Positions 1 through 9,536 of a stretch of 64,000 bases of DNA are shown here, piece after piece. Every line of letters starts with the position of its first letter. Positions within the stretch are counted from its first letter, which is position 1. Source of the stretch: Alitta virens (taxonomy: Eukaryota > Annelida > Polychaeta > Phyllodocida > Nereididae); contig OW028581.1 of NCBI GenBank assembly GCA_932294295.1, forward strand, positions 13,800,162 to 13,864,161, read 5' to 3'. The notes beneath the pieces are model-generated. The model was not told the DNA's origin. It saw nothing but the letters and a program-made list of their open reading frames with translations, and did not search any database. Both the position numbers and the translations under genes were made by a program.

Positions 1-30
1 ATAACAGATACATATACATTAAAACTATGA

Positions 31-530
31 ATGTTTCATTATAATTTTACAAAAAATCTCCTCCCAGATTATTTTATCTCCACATTCAAAATTATGCATC
101 AGCAAGAAACCCATAATTTCAACACAAGAAATAGATTATACCTGACACATAAAGCAAAACATAAATTTGCTGAAAATAGCATCATGTATCAACTGCCAAT
201 TATTCTTAAAAAAGCTCCTAACAATGTACTTGAAAAACTAAAGACGCATAGTAACATTGGCTATAAGTTGTACATACAAAATTGGCTTTGGGACAAATAC
301 AAAACCGATTGTACAGTAGAAGATTGGTATACATGTCAACTAAATGGTACTGTGTAACACGCTATATTTCACACTGTGCATTATGACATACAAGGGGCAC
401 CCATGCTAGCGTCCTAATTGAGACAAAATGGGTATCCCTTGACCCTCTATATTTCTCTTTTTTTTATGTTATCCTAAACATCACTGTATTTTATTTTTGG
501 GTCAAATAAATTCATTTCATTTCAATCGTA
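31..530 (+). mobile_element. 3' end of a non-LTR retrotransposon (LINE) reverse transcriptase
   Basis: A short open frame (31-357, 108 codons) reads like the last part of LINE-type reverse transcriptase proteins: an NTRNRLYL segment, then a SIMYQLPIILKKAP segment like the usual 'lP..wN.LP' stretch before the C terminus. An in-frame stop lies just before the first ATG, so this is a remnant rather than a whole gene. After the stop an AT-rich tail runs to about 527 and contains an AAATAAA-like signal followed by repeated ATTTC words, which fits the 3' end of a retroposed copy. The rest of the element is not in the window. The family (CR1/Jockey/I-like) is not resolved. Confidence 0.6.
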
Positions 531-1188
531 TATCGCTCGGCGGACGTCCGTCAAACACTCGCCAAACATCTGTCAGTAGGCACTCGTAGATTGTCGCACA
601 GAAGACAATGGGCAGGCGACGGACGTCTGCCGATCATTTTACAAATGCTCTATGAGTGGACGCGAGTGGATGAGTTTATACGGATGGACAGTGGCCAAGT
701 ATGGCTACGTATGGTCATGTACGTATGTAGAATGTATGTAGAACGTATGTAGAACGTATGTAGAACGTATGTAGAACGTATGTAGAACGTATGTAGAACG
801 TACGTAGGACGCTCGCCGACTGACCCCGAGCAAGGTACTAGAGCCTCCTACGAATTAGCGTGAGTATACGTAAAACGCTCAGCAAGTGAATCACATATGG
901 CCAAGGATGAACAAAAGTGAAAAAATATTTTCATACGTGATATGTGACAGTGTGAACGCCCTTTAAGAGCGAGTGATTTGTCAGCCCAAGTGGGCTTGAC
1001 GTACCTTGATTTACTAATCTTGTTGTCAATTCAGTTTCTGTATGTATGATCCGAGTGTGCATAAGTTCAATGGGCCATTTTAAATGACATGGAATTTGCA
1101 GCCCAAATAAAATATGCAGACCTTGGCCAACCATCCTCCTCAAGTTAGAGCGCCATCTTCGCTTAGCTACGCTATGCGCCGTGCTCGG
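531..1188. other. Intergenic stretch with no gene seen
   Basis: No coding region could be supported here. It contains an 11-bp minisatellite (separate entry) and many CGTATG, CGTACG and CGCTCG words. The right edge is the target of the Harbinger insertion. Confidence 0.6.
721..806. repeat. 11-bp minisatellite (GTATGTAGAAC)n
   Basis: About seven head-to-tail copies of GTATGTAGAAC are visible. The first copy differs by one base and the last ones degenerate to GTACGTAGGAC. Confidence 0.85.
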
Positions 1189-1191
1189 TAA

Positions 1192-1235
1192 AGGGGGTTT
1201 CACACATAGCCGGATCAGACGCAGGAGCGTCCCGG
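1192..1235 (+). repeat. Left terminal inverted repeat of Harbinger element
   Basis: This 44-bp end is identical, in reverse complement, to 5877-5920. It is preceded by TAA at 1189-1191. Confidence 0.97.
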
Positions 1236-1720
1236 AGGACAACTCCGGAATACTCCCGCATACTCCGGGGAAAGGCGTATAGACATCTTGTTCATGTCCG
1301 GGAGTGTCCGGCATGGTCCGGTAACACCGGGGGACTCCGGCAAAAAAATTAAACATGTTTAATTTTTCATGCCAGAGATCCCGGAATAGTTAAATCCGTG
1401 TTGGTCCATGTAGATCCGTGTAGACTCCCAGTAGACTCCGTCGATCTCCGGGGACCTCCGTATTGACACCGAAATACTTCGTGTGATCTCCGGCTAAGTC
1501 CGGCGTCAACCGGGCGTGAAAAGTACGCTCCGGAGAGCACAAGGAGCAACTCGGTTCCACACGAGTGAACTAGGACCAACACGGAGTCTAAACGGAGTGA
1601 CCAGGGAAAGCGGGTTTACATGTCATTTGCTTGACCCGGTTAACCCCGTTAAGTACACGGTGTCACACGAGGTCAATGCGGACATACAGGAGTGAACAAG
1701 ATGTCAAGACGGAGTTAATT
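1236..1720. repeat. Left subterminal short-motif cluster of the Harbinger element
   Basis: This stretch is packed with degenerate words of the form CTCCGG, CGGAGT, ATCCGTGT and GTCCGG in both orientations. The same words recur next to the other end (about 5540-5876). Subterminal motif clusters often bind transposase or its Myb-like partner; that role is inferred here. The TATATATACAAC stretch at 1751-1762 could be a core promoter for the plus-strand gene. Confidence 0.6.
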
Positions 1721-1906
1721 AAACTGACACGGAGTGAGTACGGATGCCTGAGTATATATACAACCGCCGTCTTTGGAGAAGCATCATTCCACCGCCTGCC
1801 GTTCATCGTTGATCATCGAATTAATTGATTTATCATCCACCATTTCTTCTGGATATTACCTTCTGGATTGCTGCTGCTGCTACTGCCGTTTCTTGAATTA
1901 ACCACC

Positions 1907-3833
1907 ATGCCACCTAGGAGAGGAAAGGGGAGGCCTGGCAAGAAGACTGTTGTGCAAGAGGAACCTGCACCACCTGCTGCTGTTGAAGAAGATGCAGCCA
2001 GTAATACCTCTTCAAGACCGCAAAGTCCGCAAGGCATGCCAGATTTACCTGGGCCAGTTGTACCTGCTGAACCTGCAGTACCTCCTACTGCAGCTCCACC
2101 CCCACCTGCAGCAAAAGCGAAGAGGCAGAAAAAGGAAGCCCTGAACCTGACAGATGACCAGGAACAAGATGTGGCCGACTGGTACCGTTCCCAGGAGATG
2201 TTGTATAACTGGCGGCTTGCTCAATACAAGCGGATAGACATCAAATCGCGAATCATAGACCAGAAGGCGAAGGAGCTGGGTTGTACTGCGCAGCAGCTGA
2301 AAACTTGGATTGACTCAATGCGCACTTCAGTTGGGAAGCTGACGGATCCAAGCAAGAAGCCTTCTGGTGGGGCCGCCAGAATCCTGACAGACTGGGACAA
2401 CTGGATCATGGAGAATTTCGGCTACCTCGAACGCCACATCAAGAGGGTTGATGCTGGGAAAAGAAAGAAAGGTGGGCAGCTTTCCCAGAGCTTATCAGCC
2501 AAAACTCCATCCAGCAGCAACAGACCTACCACTGAGGATGACACATCTGAAGCTGAGGAGGTCATTGTGGATAGTTCGGATGATGGTGGCAGGGATTCGG
2601 ATACAAGCAGGTCCAAGGGTGGGCCTTACAAGGGCGACAGCAGCAGCAGCAGGAGGAAGATGGGGGCCCCTCCTCCAAGCAAGAAGACGTCCAGACGTCA
2701 GCCTCGTCATCATCATGACCGTGATTCATCCAGCCTTGCAGCTAGTGGAGATGGAATTGCTACACAAGCTGTCACTCAAGTAAGTATACTGCTTCAGTTG
2801 CCATGATAATCAAGATAATCGTATTGTAATGTTGCAGTTTAAAGTTGTAATTGTAATCTTGCATTTTAAAGTTGTAGCTTTTCCATAGTAGAAAGTGGTA
2901 GCTTTGTTTCTTGGCACTTCCAGTGTTCACTGTATGGTGATGTGTCTTTTCAGTACATTGTCAATAATGCACATGCTATTGCAGTTGCCATGTGACTTAC
3001 TCTAATGTTGTGTTTTTTCCTATTTCCAGCTGATTGAAAAAGCCACCGATCTGCAGAGGGACATGCACAGCAAGTTGAGTCAGCCGACGGACTCAGGCAG
3101 CTTGTCCAAGAGGGTGTTCACGGACATGATCTACCACGAGGTGATGCAGATGGACACAGACACTTGGTGGGATTACCAGGCGCAAACCTTAAACAACCTG
3201 ATGCAGTTTAAGCAGGCGTATCGTCGCAAGCGCCAGCAGCAACAGCAACAGCAGCAGCAACAGCAACTGCAACAGCAACAGCAGTATCATCAGTTTCTGC
3301 CTCCTGTCCCTCAGCAGCAGCAGCAGCAGTTCGTCCTCCCTGCTCCTGCTACTACAGCCAGTTCATCCGGTCCTCCTGTGCAGATGTTCCCTCATCATCA
3401 GCATTCTTCCAGCCCTGCTGCCCAGATGTTCACACAGCATTCTTCCAGCCCTGCTGCCCAGATGTTCGCACAGCATTCTTCCAGCCCTGCTGCCCAGATG
3501 TTCGCACAGCATTCATCCAGCCCTGCTGCCCGGATGTTCGCTACTCCGTCCGGCCCTTCGCCCCAGGCTCTCGTGTCGTCTGCCCCTTCTTCTTCGTCTG
3601 TGCCTGCACCGATCCCCCCTCCTGCGACATCTTCTACGATTATCAGTCAGGCCTGGTTGACTTCAGGTCCTTCTCACGGTCGTCCTTTCATGTCACCACA
3701 GGATTGCAGCACGCCTCAGGATGTTTCGCTCACCAGCTACTTGTTGAACACTAGTGTGGGGGGAATGGTTGGTGGTGATGACCATAACTCCTCCTTTTCG
3801 GTGCCCACGCCTCCAACTACCACAACCGAGTAA
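1907..3833 (+). CDS. Harbinger Myb/MADF-like DNA-binding accessory protein (2 exons)
   Basis: PIF/Harbinger elements encode a second, Myb-like protein that works with the transposase in end binding and nuclear import. The start is ATG 1907 in a strong ACCACCATG context. Exon 1 is 1907-2779 (donor GTAAGT) and exon 2 is 3030-3833 (acceptor TTTCCAG). The join is in phase and gives 558 codons. A basic RGKGRPGKK N terminus is followed by a Pro/Ala-rich linker. A MADF/trihelix-like domain occupies about residues 85-185 (ADWYRSQEMLYNW, QLKTWIDSMRTSVGKL, ILTDWDNWIMENFGYL). An acidic/Ser-rich stretch and a basic KKTSRRQPRHHH patch come next. Exon 2 holds a polyglutamine run and four copies of an HSSSPAAQMF repeat. 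Domain type is by resemblance. The alternative is a general SANT-type protein, but the position inside the inverted repeats settles its origin. Confidence 0.88.
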
Positions 3834-4079
3834 TGTTGACCTGGAAATGAACAATGAACTTTAATGAAATGAACAATGAACTGTTATTACTTATGTTTTC
3901 ATGTGAACTGTATACCAATGAAGTTTAATGTAATGAACAATGAACTTTTACTTATGTTTTCATGTAAACTGTATTACATGACAATAATTAAATGATGTGT
4001 ATTTTTTGCACTTGTGTGCTGCAGAAGTCTGAAGTTTGCTATTAATTAAATGTTGAAACTTACATCATTCGTGTTGTTT

Positions 4080-5444
4080 TCAAATCTTATCTTGCTGCCA
4101 TGGTACACTCCCAGCTGCTGAGTTCACGTAGCTGACCAAGTATTGCCGCATTTCCTTGGCTGCTCTGTTGGTGTTGCCTCTGAACACATGTCCCATGTCT
4201 GGTAGATTGGCAGCATTCTCCCTCCATGCACCTGGGATGATCTCATGGATGTCGGCATTTTCCTGGTCCACAGCATTCACTTGAGCAGTTGGATACCTCA
4301 CCCTCAGTAGGTTGTGCAACACACAGCAAGCAAGAGTTATGGTACACACTCTGTCAGGACTTTGAGGCATTGTTGTGAGGAGACACCTGAACCTGGCAGC
4401 CAAAAGTCCAAAGGCATTCTCTACCACCCGTCTAGCTCTAGAAAGTCTGTAGTTGAAGATTCTGTCTTCCATGCTCATGTTCCTGTGAGGCAGAGGCTTC
4501 ATCATCCAAGTCTGCAGTCCAAAGGCATCATCCCCAACTATGAAGTAAGGCACTGGTTGGTCATCATTAGGCAGGTTATCTGGTTCAGGTAATCCAATGT
4601 TCCCACTTTGTAGCGCTTCCTTCAATTCTGTCTGACTAAACACTCCAGCATCTGAGCCTGATCCACTGGCACCAATGTCAACGTAGAGGAACTTGTATTC
4701 AGCATCAACTACAGCCAGTAGGACAATAGAGAAAAATCCCTTGTAGTTGTAGAACAGGGATCCAGACTTGGCAGGACATCTGATGGCAACGTGCTTCCCA
4801 TCAATGGCGCCGACACAGTGGGGGAAGTTCCATCTGTTGTAGAATCCATTGGCAACTTCTTTCCAGGCTTCTGGGGTTACAGGACACTGCATGACTTCTG
4901 CTGAGTACTCGTCTATGATGGCCTGGCAGACTTCGATGACAAGGATAGAAATGGTATTGAAGGCTACCCTAAATCCATACTGCAGAGACTTGTAGCTGTT
5001 GCCCGTACCCAGGTAGCGCAAGGTAATAGCCAGTTTCAATCCAGGTTCAAGGGCCCTCCTCCAAAAGGTATCCTGCTTTGTAATCCTAGGTCCCACTCTG
5101 GCAAGAACTTCATGGAATAAGTCAGGCTCCATCCTCATGAAATTCTTGAAGCCACCCACATCTTCTGCAGTCAATTCAGCCATCAGTTTTTCATACTGCC
5201 CATAAAGAGGTCTTCTTAGCAGCCAAGGTCGCACCCACATTTGCCTTCTTCTTCTTCGTCTTGGTGCAGCAGCAGCATTTTCTAATAGGTCATCTTCATC
5301 AGTTGATGTTGTGGCCCTCACTGCATCATCTTGCAGTTTGTGTTCTTCTTGCAGAATTATATCATTAGCAGCAGTCAATAGCTGGACTTGCATGTCCATG
5401 CACTTCAAATCCAATTCCACCCTGTTGTAGTGTGATAAAGACAT
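4080..5444 (-). CDS. Harbinger DDE transposase (HARBI1-like)
   Basis: This is the element's transposase: an RNase-H-fold DDE nuclease that cuts at the inverted ends and inserts at TWA targets. The first ATG in frame is at 5444, giving 454 codons in a single exon; the open frame extends upstream without another ATG. The N-terminal half holds an Arg-rich patch (APRRRRRRQMW) and a helix-rich DNA-binding region with FKNFMRMEPDLFHEVLARV. Catalytic blocks typical of DDE_Tnp_4 are all present: VGAIDGKHVAIRCP (first Asp), DIGASGSGSDAGVF, FIVGDDAFGL (second Asp) and RARRVVENAFGLLAARFR (Glu). The C terminus is close to the usual family length. No frameshift or stop breaks it, so it is probably functional. 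It lies tail to tail with the Myb-like gene, about 250 bp apart. Confidence 0.95.
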   Translation of the reverse strand: MSLSHYNRVELDLKCMDMQVQLLTAANDIILQEEHKLQDDAVRATTSTDEDDLLENAAAAPRRRRRRQMWVRPWLLRRPLYGQYEKLMAELTAEDVGGFKNFMRMEPDLFHEVLARVGPRITKQDTFWRRALEPGLKLAITLRYLGTGNSYKSLQYGFRVAFNTISILVIEVCQAIIDEYSAEVMQCPVTPEAWKEVANGFYNRWNFPHCVGAIDGKHVAIRCPAKSGSLFYNYKGFFSIVLLAVVDAEYKFLYVDIGASGSGSDAGVFSQTELKEALQSGNIGLPEPDNLPNDDQPVPYFIVGDDAFGLQTWMMKPLPHRNMSMEDRIFNYRLSRARRVVENAFGLLAARFRCLLTTMPQSPDRVCTITLACCVLHNLLRVRYPTAQVNAVDQENADIHEIIPGAWRENAANLPDMGHVFRGNTNRAAKEMRQYLVSYVNSAAGSVPWQQDKI

Positions 5445-5876
5445 ATCCAATTTTTCTGTAGTAGCAGCAACAACTTTGCAGTATGGTAGTCCGAAGTGGA
5501 ATGATGGACAGTGGAACGCAGGCAGTTTAAATACCAAATTCAGAGCGATCCGGGTGAAAACCGCTTAACTCCGTAGTGATATCGTAGTAAGATCGTGTAA
5601 AGATCGGGTATATCCGTGAAGGGCCCGTGTAACATCCGGTTCACTCCGCCCGCCTCCGGCACAGTCGTGTTACCTCCGGCTACAACCGTGGCTCATTCCT
5701 TCTTTAACCGCGCTCCTCCGTACATATCCGTGTAGCACCCGTACACATCCGTGTCATGACCGTGTTGCTCCTTGTTGCCTCCATCTTGCCTTCGTGTCCA
5801 CACCGCCCAATTATTTCGTTTGTTTACATTTCTAACTTTTTCGCCCGGACCGCCCCGGATTTAACGAAATTTCATT

Positions 5877-5920
5877 CCGGGACGCTCCTGCGTCTGATCC
5901 GGCTATGTGTGAAACCCCCT
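5877..5920 (-). repeat. Right terminal inverted repeat of Harbinger element
   Basis: A perfect 44-bp reverse complement of 1192-1235, followed by the TAA duplication at 5921-5923. Confidence 0.97.
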
Positions 5921-5923
5921 TAA

Positions 5924-7524
5924 GGGCTCGATTGCTTGGTTTTTGCTTACCCAGTTTGATTGGTCTTGAGTTCTACGGACTGCCAAATGAGCAGTTATGT
6001 TTACGAAATGTATCTATGTTTAGTGCAACAACGTGACCTGCTGTGACGGTTGAGCATTTTGAAGTACTGTTGCATCGCTTGCATTGGCTGACCTAACTGC
6101 TAGAGGGGACGGCGAAAAAAACCACGGCATTGCCGTGAATTCTAGCAAGGCACACGCCGTAGCCGTGCGGAGGAGTGTGGCTTGTTTCAGGTAGATGTGT
6201 GCCAACCATCATCCCAAGTCATGTTTCAAGAGGGTGGGGTCAAAGGTAGGCAGACAAAATTGGCCCAATGCACATTGGCAAGAGGTTGGCCCATGGTAAG
6301 CCGCCAACACTAATTAATTGGTACGCCTACTATGTTGGCTTAATGTTGGTGCAGGTGCACATGTTTACATAAGTGTTGAACTAACTTTGCACCAATGCTG
6401 GGCCAGTAACGTTGGCTGCTTACATCACTTCGGCCCAGGGAAATATCAAGAGCTCAGTGTTAAGCATGGATATACATTGTAAAAACTGAAAGGTATGGAA
6501 AATCAGCAAAACGGACACCTAGGTCTTGATTGTGAAATGCAACAAAATATAGGACTACAGATCAGTGTGAATCTTGTGAATTCTTTTACAGCAAAATTGA
6601 CGTATTCTGAAGTTGCTTTTGTCCCACAGAGGACAGAATATGATCAAGCAAATAGCGACACAAATCCTCATAGGGATTTACATCATAACTCCTGTTGAAA
6701 AACTGTTGTGTAAAATAAGTGCAATTATGATTCACTTAATCTAGTGGCAACATTTTGTTCACTTTTGAATGTCTGACATGGAAATAAATAATAAATGGCT
6801 GAACACTTATTATTTTCTTCCAGATCTAAGAGGCAGGCATTAATATGCAGTGAAGTAAACATATTTCTTATTTATGAACATTGATCCATTCTCTGACCTT
6901 CCTGTGCTGAATTGACAAGATTGATATAAAGTGCACATATTGAATGTTTATAAGAGTGACTTCAAGCTGTGGAATTAAAACTCAGGAGTGTGAAATGTTA
7001 TTTTTGTCCTCTTTCCAGGATGTGTGTGGGCATATGATCTGATGTACCATACATGATGATGAGTACATGCATTGTTTTGCTTCTATGCTAAAGGTTTGAA
7101 GCTGAGCTCATATGACCAGCTGATAGAGGCAGACATAATGATGAGATAAGACTTGGGAGTCCACCATTTATGTAATGTTAAACAATATATTCTAACTGGT
7201 GAAGACGTCCACATATGGCAGAACCAGACAAGAATCACTAGAGCATGCTTTGCTCAGTGATTGAAGTTGTGCACAATGAAATTCCAAAAGTTCTAATCCA
7301 CCATATTCAGACAAGGGATTCAACCTGCCCAAAATAAAGACATGGTTCCCTCAGAAATCTGCACAACAAAGTCAACGATTGCAAATTATAACGGCCTCCG
7401 CACACCCGTTATAGCCGTCCTCACCATCCTTTTTTATTGCAGACAATGACTTGCTACACGAAACTTTGCATCAGAACATCATACGCATTAGAACAGCACG
7501 AAAGTAATTTTAACCAGCGCACCA
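5924..7524. other. Intergenic region with no gene seen
   Basis: No convincing coding sequence was found. Around 6250-6440 there are repeated TTGGCC and GGCCCA words in both orientations, perhaps a decayed palindromic MITE. A 90-bp stretch at 7355-7447 (CTGCACAACAAAGTCAACG onward) resembles 15700-15792, the centre of the intronic MITE described below. Confidence 0.45.
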
Positions 7525-8035
7525 TCTTTTATAGAGCATTCAATCAAACTGACTACATTTCACACATGAGATTTATGGAAGTGTTGACGTCATGCTGTTA
7601 TAAGAGGCTCTGGCCAATCCCTGAGTTTGGTGTTTGCCAAAATAATTGTTGATTCCAGGGAGGGTTTTAAAGATTAAATGAGGGCCAGGTGGTTTTGCAG
7701 CAATGTTTTTATATTTTGATTTAGTGGCGCCCTCCTCACCCACTAGTTCACTGCAACTTTGAGCCCACACTTGTGCGTGTATGATTAGGGCTTTACGTCC
7801 TGTTGTTCTGCACCAGTTGGGCTAATTAGGACAGGCAGAAACCATGGCAATGAGACGAAGGATGAAACAGCCATCCAACTTGACTCGACCAGGAATCGAA
7901 CCTGGGACCCAGCGGTTGGAAGCCCAGAGCTCTACCTCTGAGCTAGGCCCCCGCCCTCGAGCCCACACTTTTGTATGTCACATGGTCATTTGTGGTGGGT
8001 TGCTTGGACTCAGTTTGACTGCAGTAACACAAGCA
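7525..8035 (-). repeat. Dispersed repeat, interrupted by a SINE
   Basis: Two stretches match other places in the window. Positions 7525-7670 match, in reverse complement, 34515-34665. Positions 7741-7772 plus 7959-8030 match, in reverse complement, 31696-31785. The second match is continuous at the other site but split here by the SINE at 7773-7958. It is an older interspersed repeat of unknown class, with no open frame of note. Confidence 0.6.
7773..7958 (-). mobile_element. tRNA-derived SINE, copy 1 (full length)
   Basis: On the minus strand a tRNA-like head (about 7956-7882) carries an A box like TAGCTCAGAGGTAGAG and a B box GGTTCGATTCC, with CTTCCAA in the anticodon-loop position. The body follows and ends in CTAATCATACAC. 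A 12-bp direct duplication, GAGCCCACACTT, flanks it at 7761-7772 and 7959-7970, proving retroposition. The anticodon stem is degenerate, so this is not a working tRNA gene. Related copies are at 47649-47836 and 48321-48393. Confidence 0.93.
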
Positions 8036-8424
8036 TGAAAGTTGTAGAAGAAGTTGTAGAAGATGCCACTGAAACAGATTCAGCAGGCTGACTGGGAGGT
8101 TGGTGCAAGAACCGCAAGAGTATCATACTAGCAGTTGCCCCGGGTAACATATCCTTCATGTGACTTTTCACTGCTCCAACACCCATGTTACTGATATCAA
8201 ATGTTTTTTATAAAGTTTGCAATGCGCTTTCTTAGCATCATGAGTAACTTCTTGCAACCTAGGGAGTAGTTTCCATGACTTAGCCAAGACTTTTGGAAGT
8301 AACAATGTTTTGAAGCCATGACTTTACAATGTCAATTTAGCTGACATTTGAATAAAGTCTTTGAAGCCTTTCAGTTTGTAGGTTAGCAGGTGATGACAAA
8401 GTGGCTGACGCCCATAATATATAT

Positions 8425-8538
8425 ATTTTTTTTTGTCTTTCTGAAATTCTGTGACCTTTTTAAAATTGTTAATATAATTCCATGACTTTTCCATGAAAAC
8501 TAATTTCTCCAAGATTTCCGATGACTGTGGGAACCCTG
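8425..8538. mobile_element. Partial copy of the CAGGGTTCCCAC MITE
   Basis: The stretch from TTTTTTTGTCTTTCTGAAATTC to GTGGGAACCCTG matches the right third of the complete intronic copy at 15617-15914, including the inverted end GTGGGAACCCTG. The left end is not adjacent. The middle part may be at 7355-7447, which would mean a copy split by later insertions. Confidence 0.6.
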
Positions 8539-8539
8539 T

Positions 8540-9536
8540 AAAGGGTCCATAGCAAATATCTCCACTTTTGTTGGTCAAGAATGACACATGCATGCCATCG
8601 CTCAACACGTCCCAATCCAATTCTCAGTATATGCACCATTTTCCAGACAGAGCGACACTTGCAGGGCATTTTACCGGAAAGCGACATGTATTAGTTCAGG
8701 GACACTCAAGAGAAATCAGAAGAGCAGCATAAGACCTTACAGGTGCCACAAAACTTCGACAAACTTTTAATTACAAAATGTAAGGACAAACCTCAATTAG
8801 TTTCTTGGATGAAATTCACATGTTGTGCATTAACATTTTAAGACACCACGATATCTCAAACCTTAAAAAACAAACGGAACGAAATCTTCAATCAGGTGAT
8901 TTTATTACATGAGCATAATACTTAAAAATGTTCACGTCCCCGGGGATATAGCATGATAACCAAAAAGGAACAAGTGCTCATTAAATTGTATTTTCTTGTT
9001 GTGAATGACACTCAGTGATACAATGATCTGTTGGTTCTGTTTACAAACTTTGACGAGACAGGGAGTAATTGCAGGAATGATAATGAAATGAAAATCTGTA
9101 CCAATAACTCAATTGCACATCACAGATGCCATCTTTGTCCTAGCTTGGCATTTTGTAAAACTGAGCGACAGATTTTCAACATTGAAATTTATTCATCCAC
9201 ACTCATCATCATTCATTGATTCATACTATGGTGCAAGTACATGAAACAACACAGAGTTATATAAACAAAAAGAGTCGATGAGAGTCTTAATTACATACTG
9301 AGCATCTGTACTAGTTGCAAACATGGAAGTTAGTCTCACTCACTCCCCAGTCAAACAAAATGACAATGATTGTCATAATACAAAATTAATGTGAAAAATC
9401 AAACAGCCAGACATTCACATAAAATACATTCATTCAACAAGTTATGTACATCTAAGGTTGATTTCACAGACCACATACACACGAGTACAAAACTTTACTA
9501 TTAAAGTTTAAAACATTGACTAATTCTTCAGATAAA
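8540..9536. other. Region downstream of EMC1, including its 3' UTR
   Basis: No separate gene is supported. The stretch just below 9537 must hold the EMC1 3' untranslated region. It is AT-rich, and no unambiguous polyadenylation site was singled out. Confidence 0.4.

Larger units (their letters stand above)
1192..5920 (+). mobile_element. Structurally complete PIF/Harbinger DNA transposon
   Basis: The element is 4,729 bp long. Its ends are a perfect 44-bp inverted repeat (1192-1235 and 5877-5920, starting AGGGGGTTTCACAC), flanked by the 3-bp duplication TAA (1189-1191 and 5921-5923), which is the PIF/Harbinger target signature. It carries the two genes typical of the superfamily in convergent order: a Myb/MADF-like DNA-binding protein on the plus strand (1907-3833) and a DDE transposase on the minus strand (5444-4080). 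Both frames are open, so the copy looks young and possibly competent. Between each end and the first gene lie many short CTCCGG/CGGAGT and ATCCGTGT words that may be transposase binding sites. Confidence 0.95.

Noticed and set aside
7882..7956. tRNA gene
   Set aside because: It has A and B boxes, but the anticodon stem does not pair and the sequence is the head of a SINE with a target duplication.
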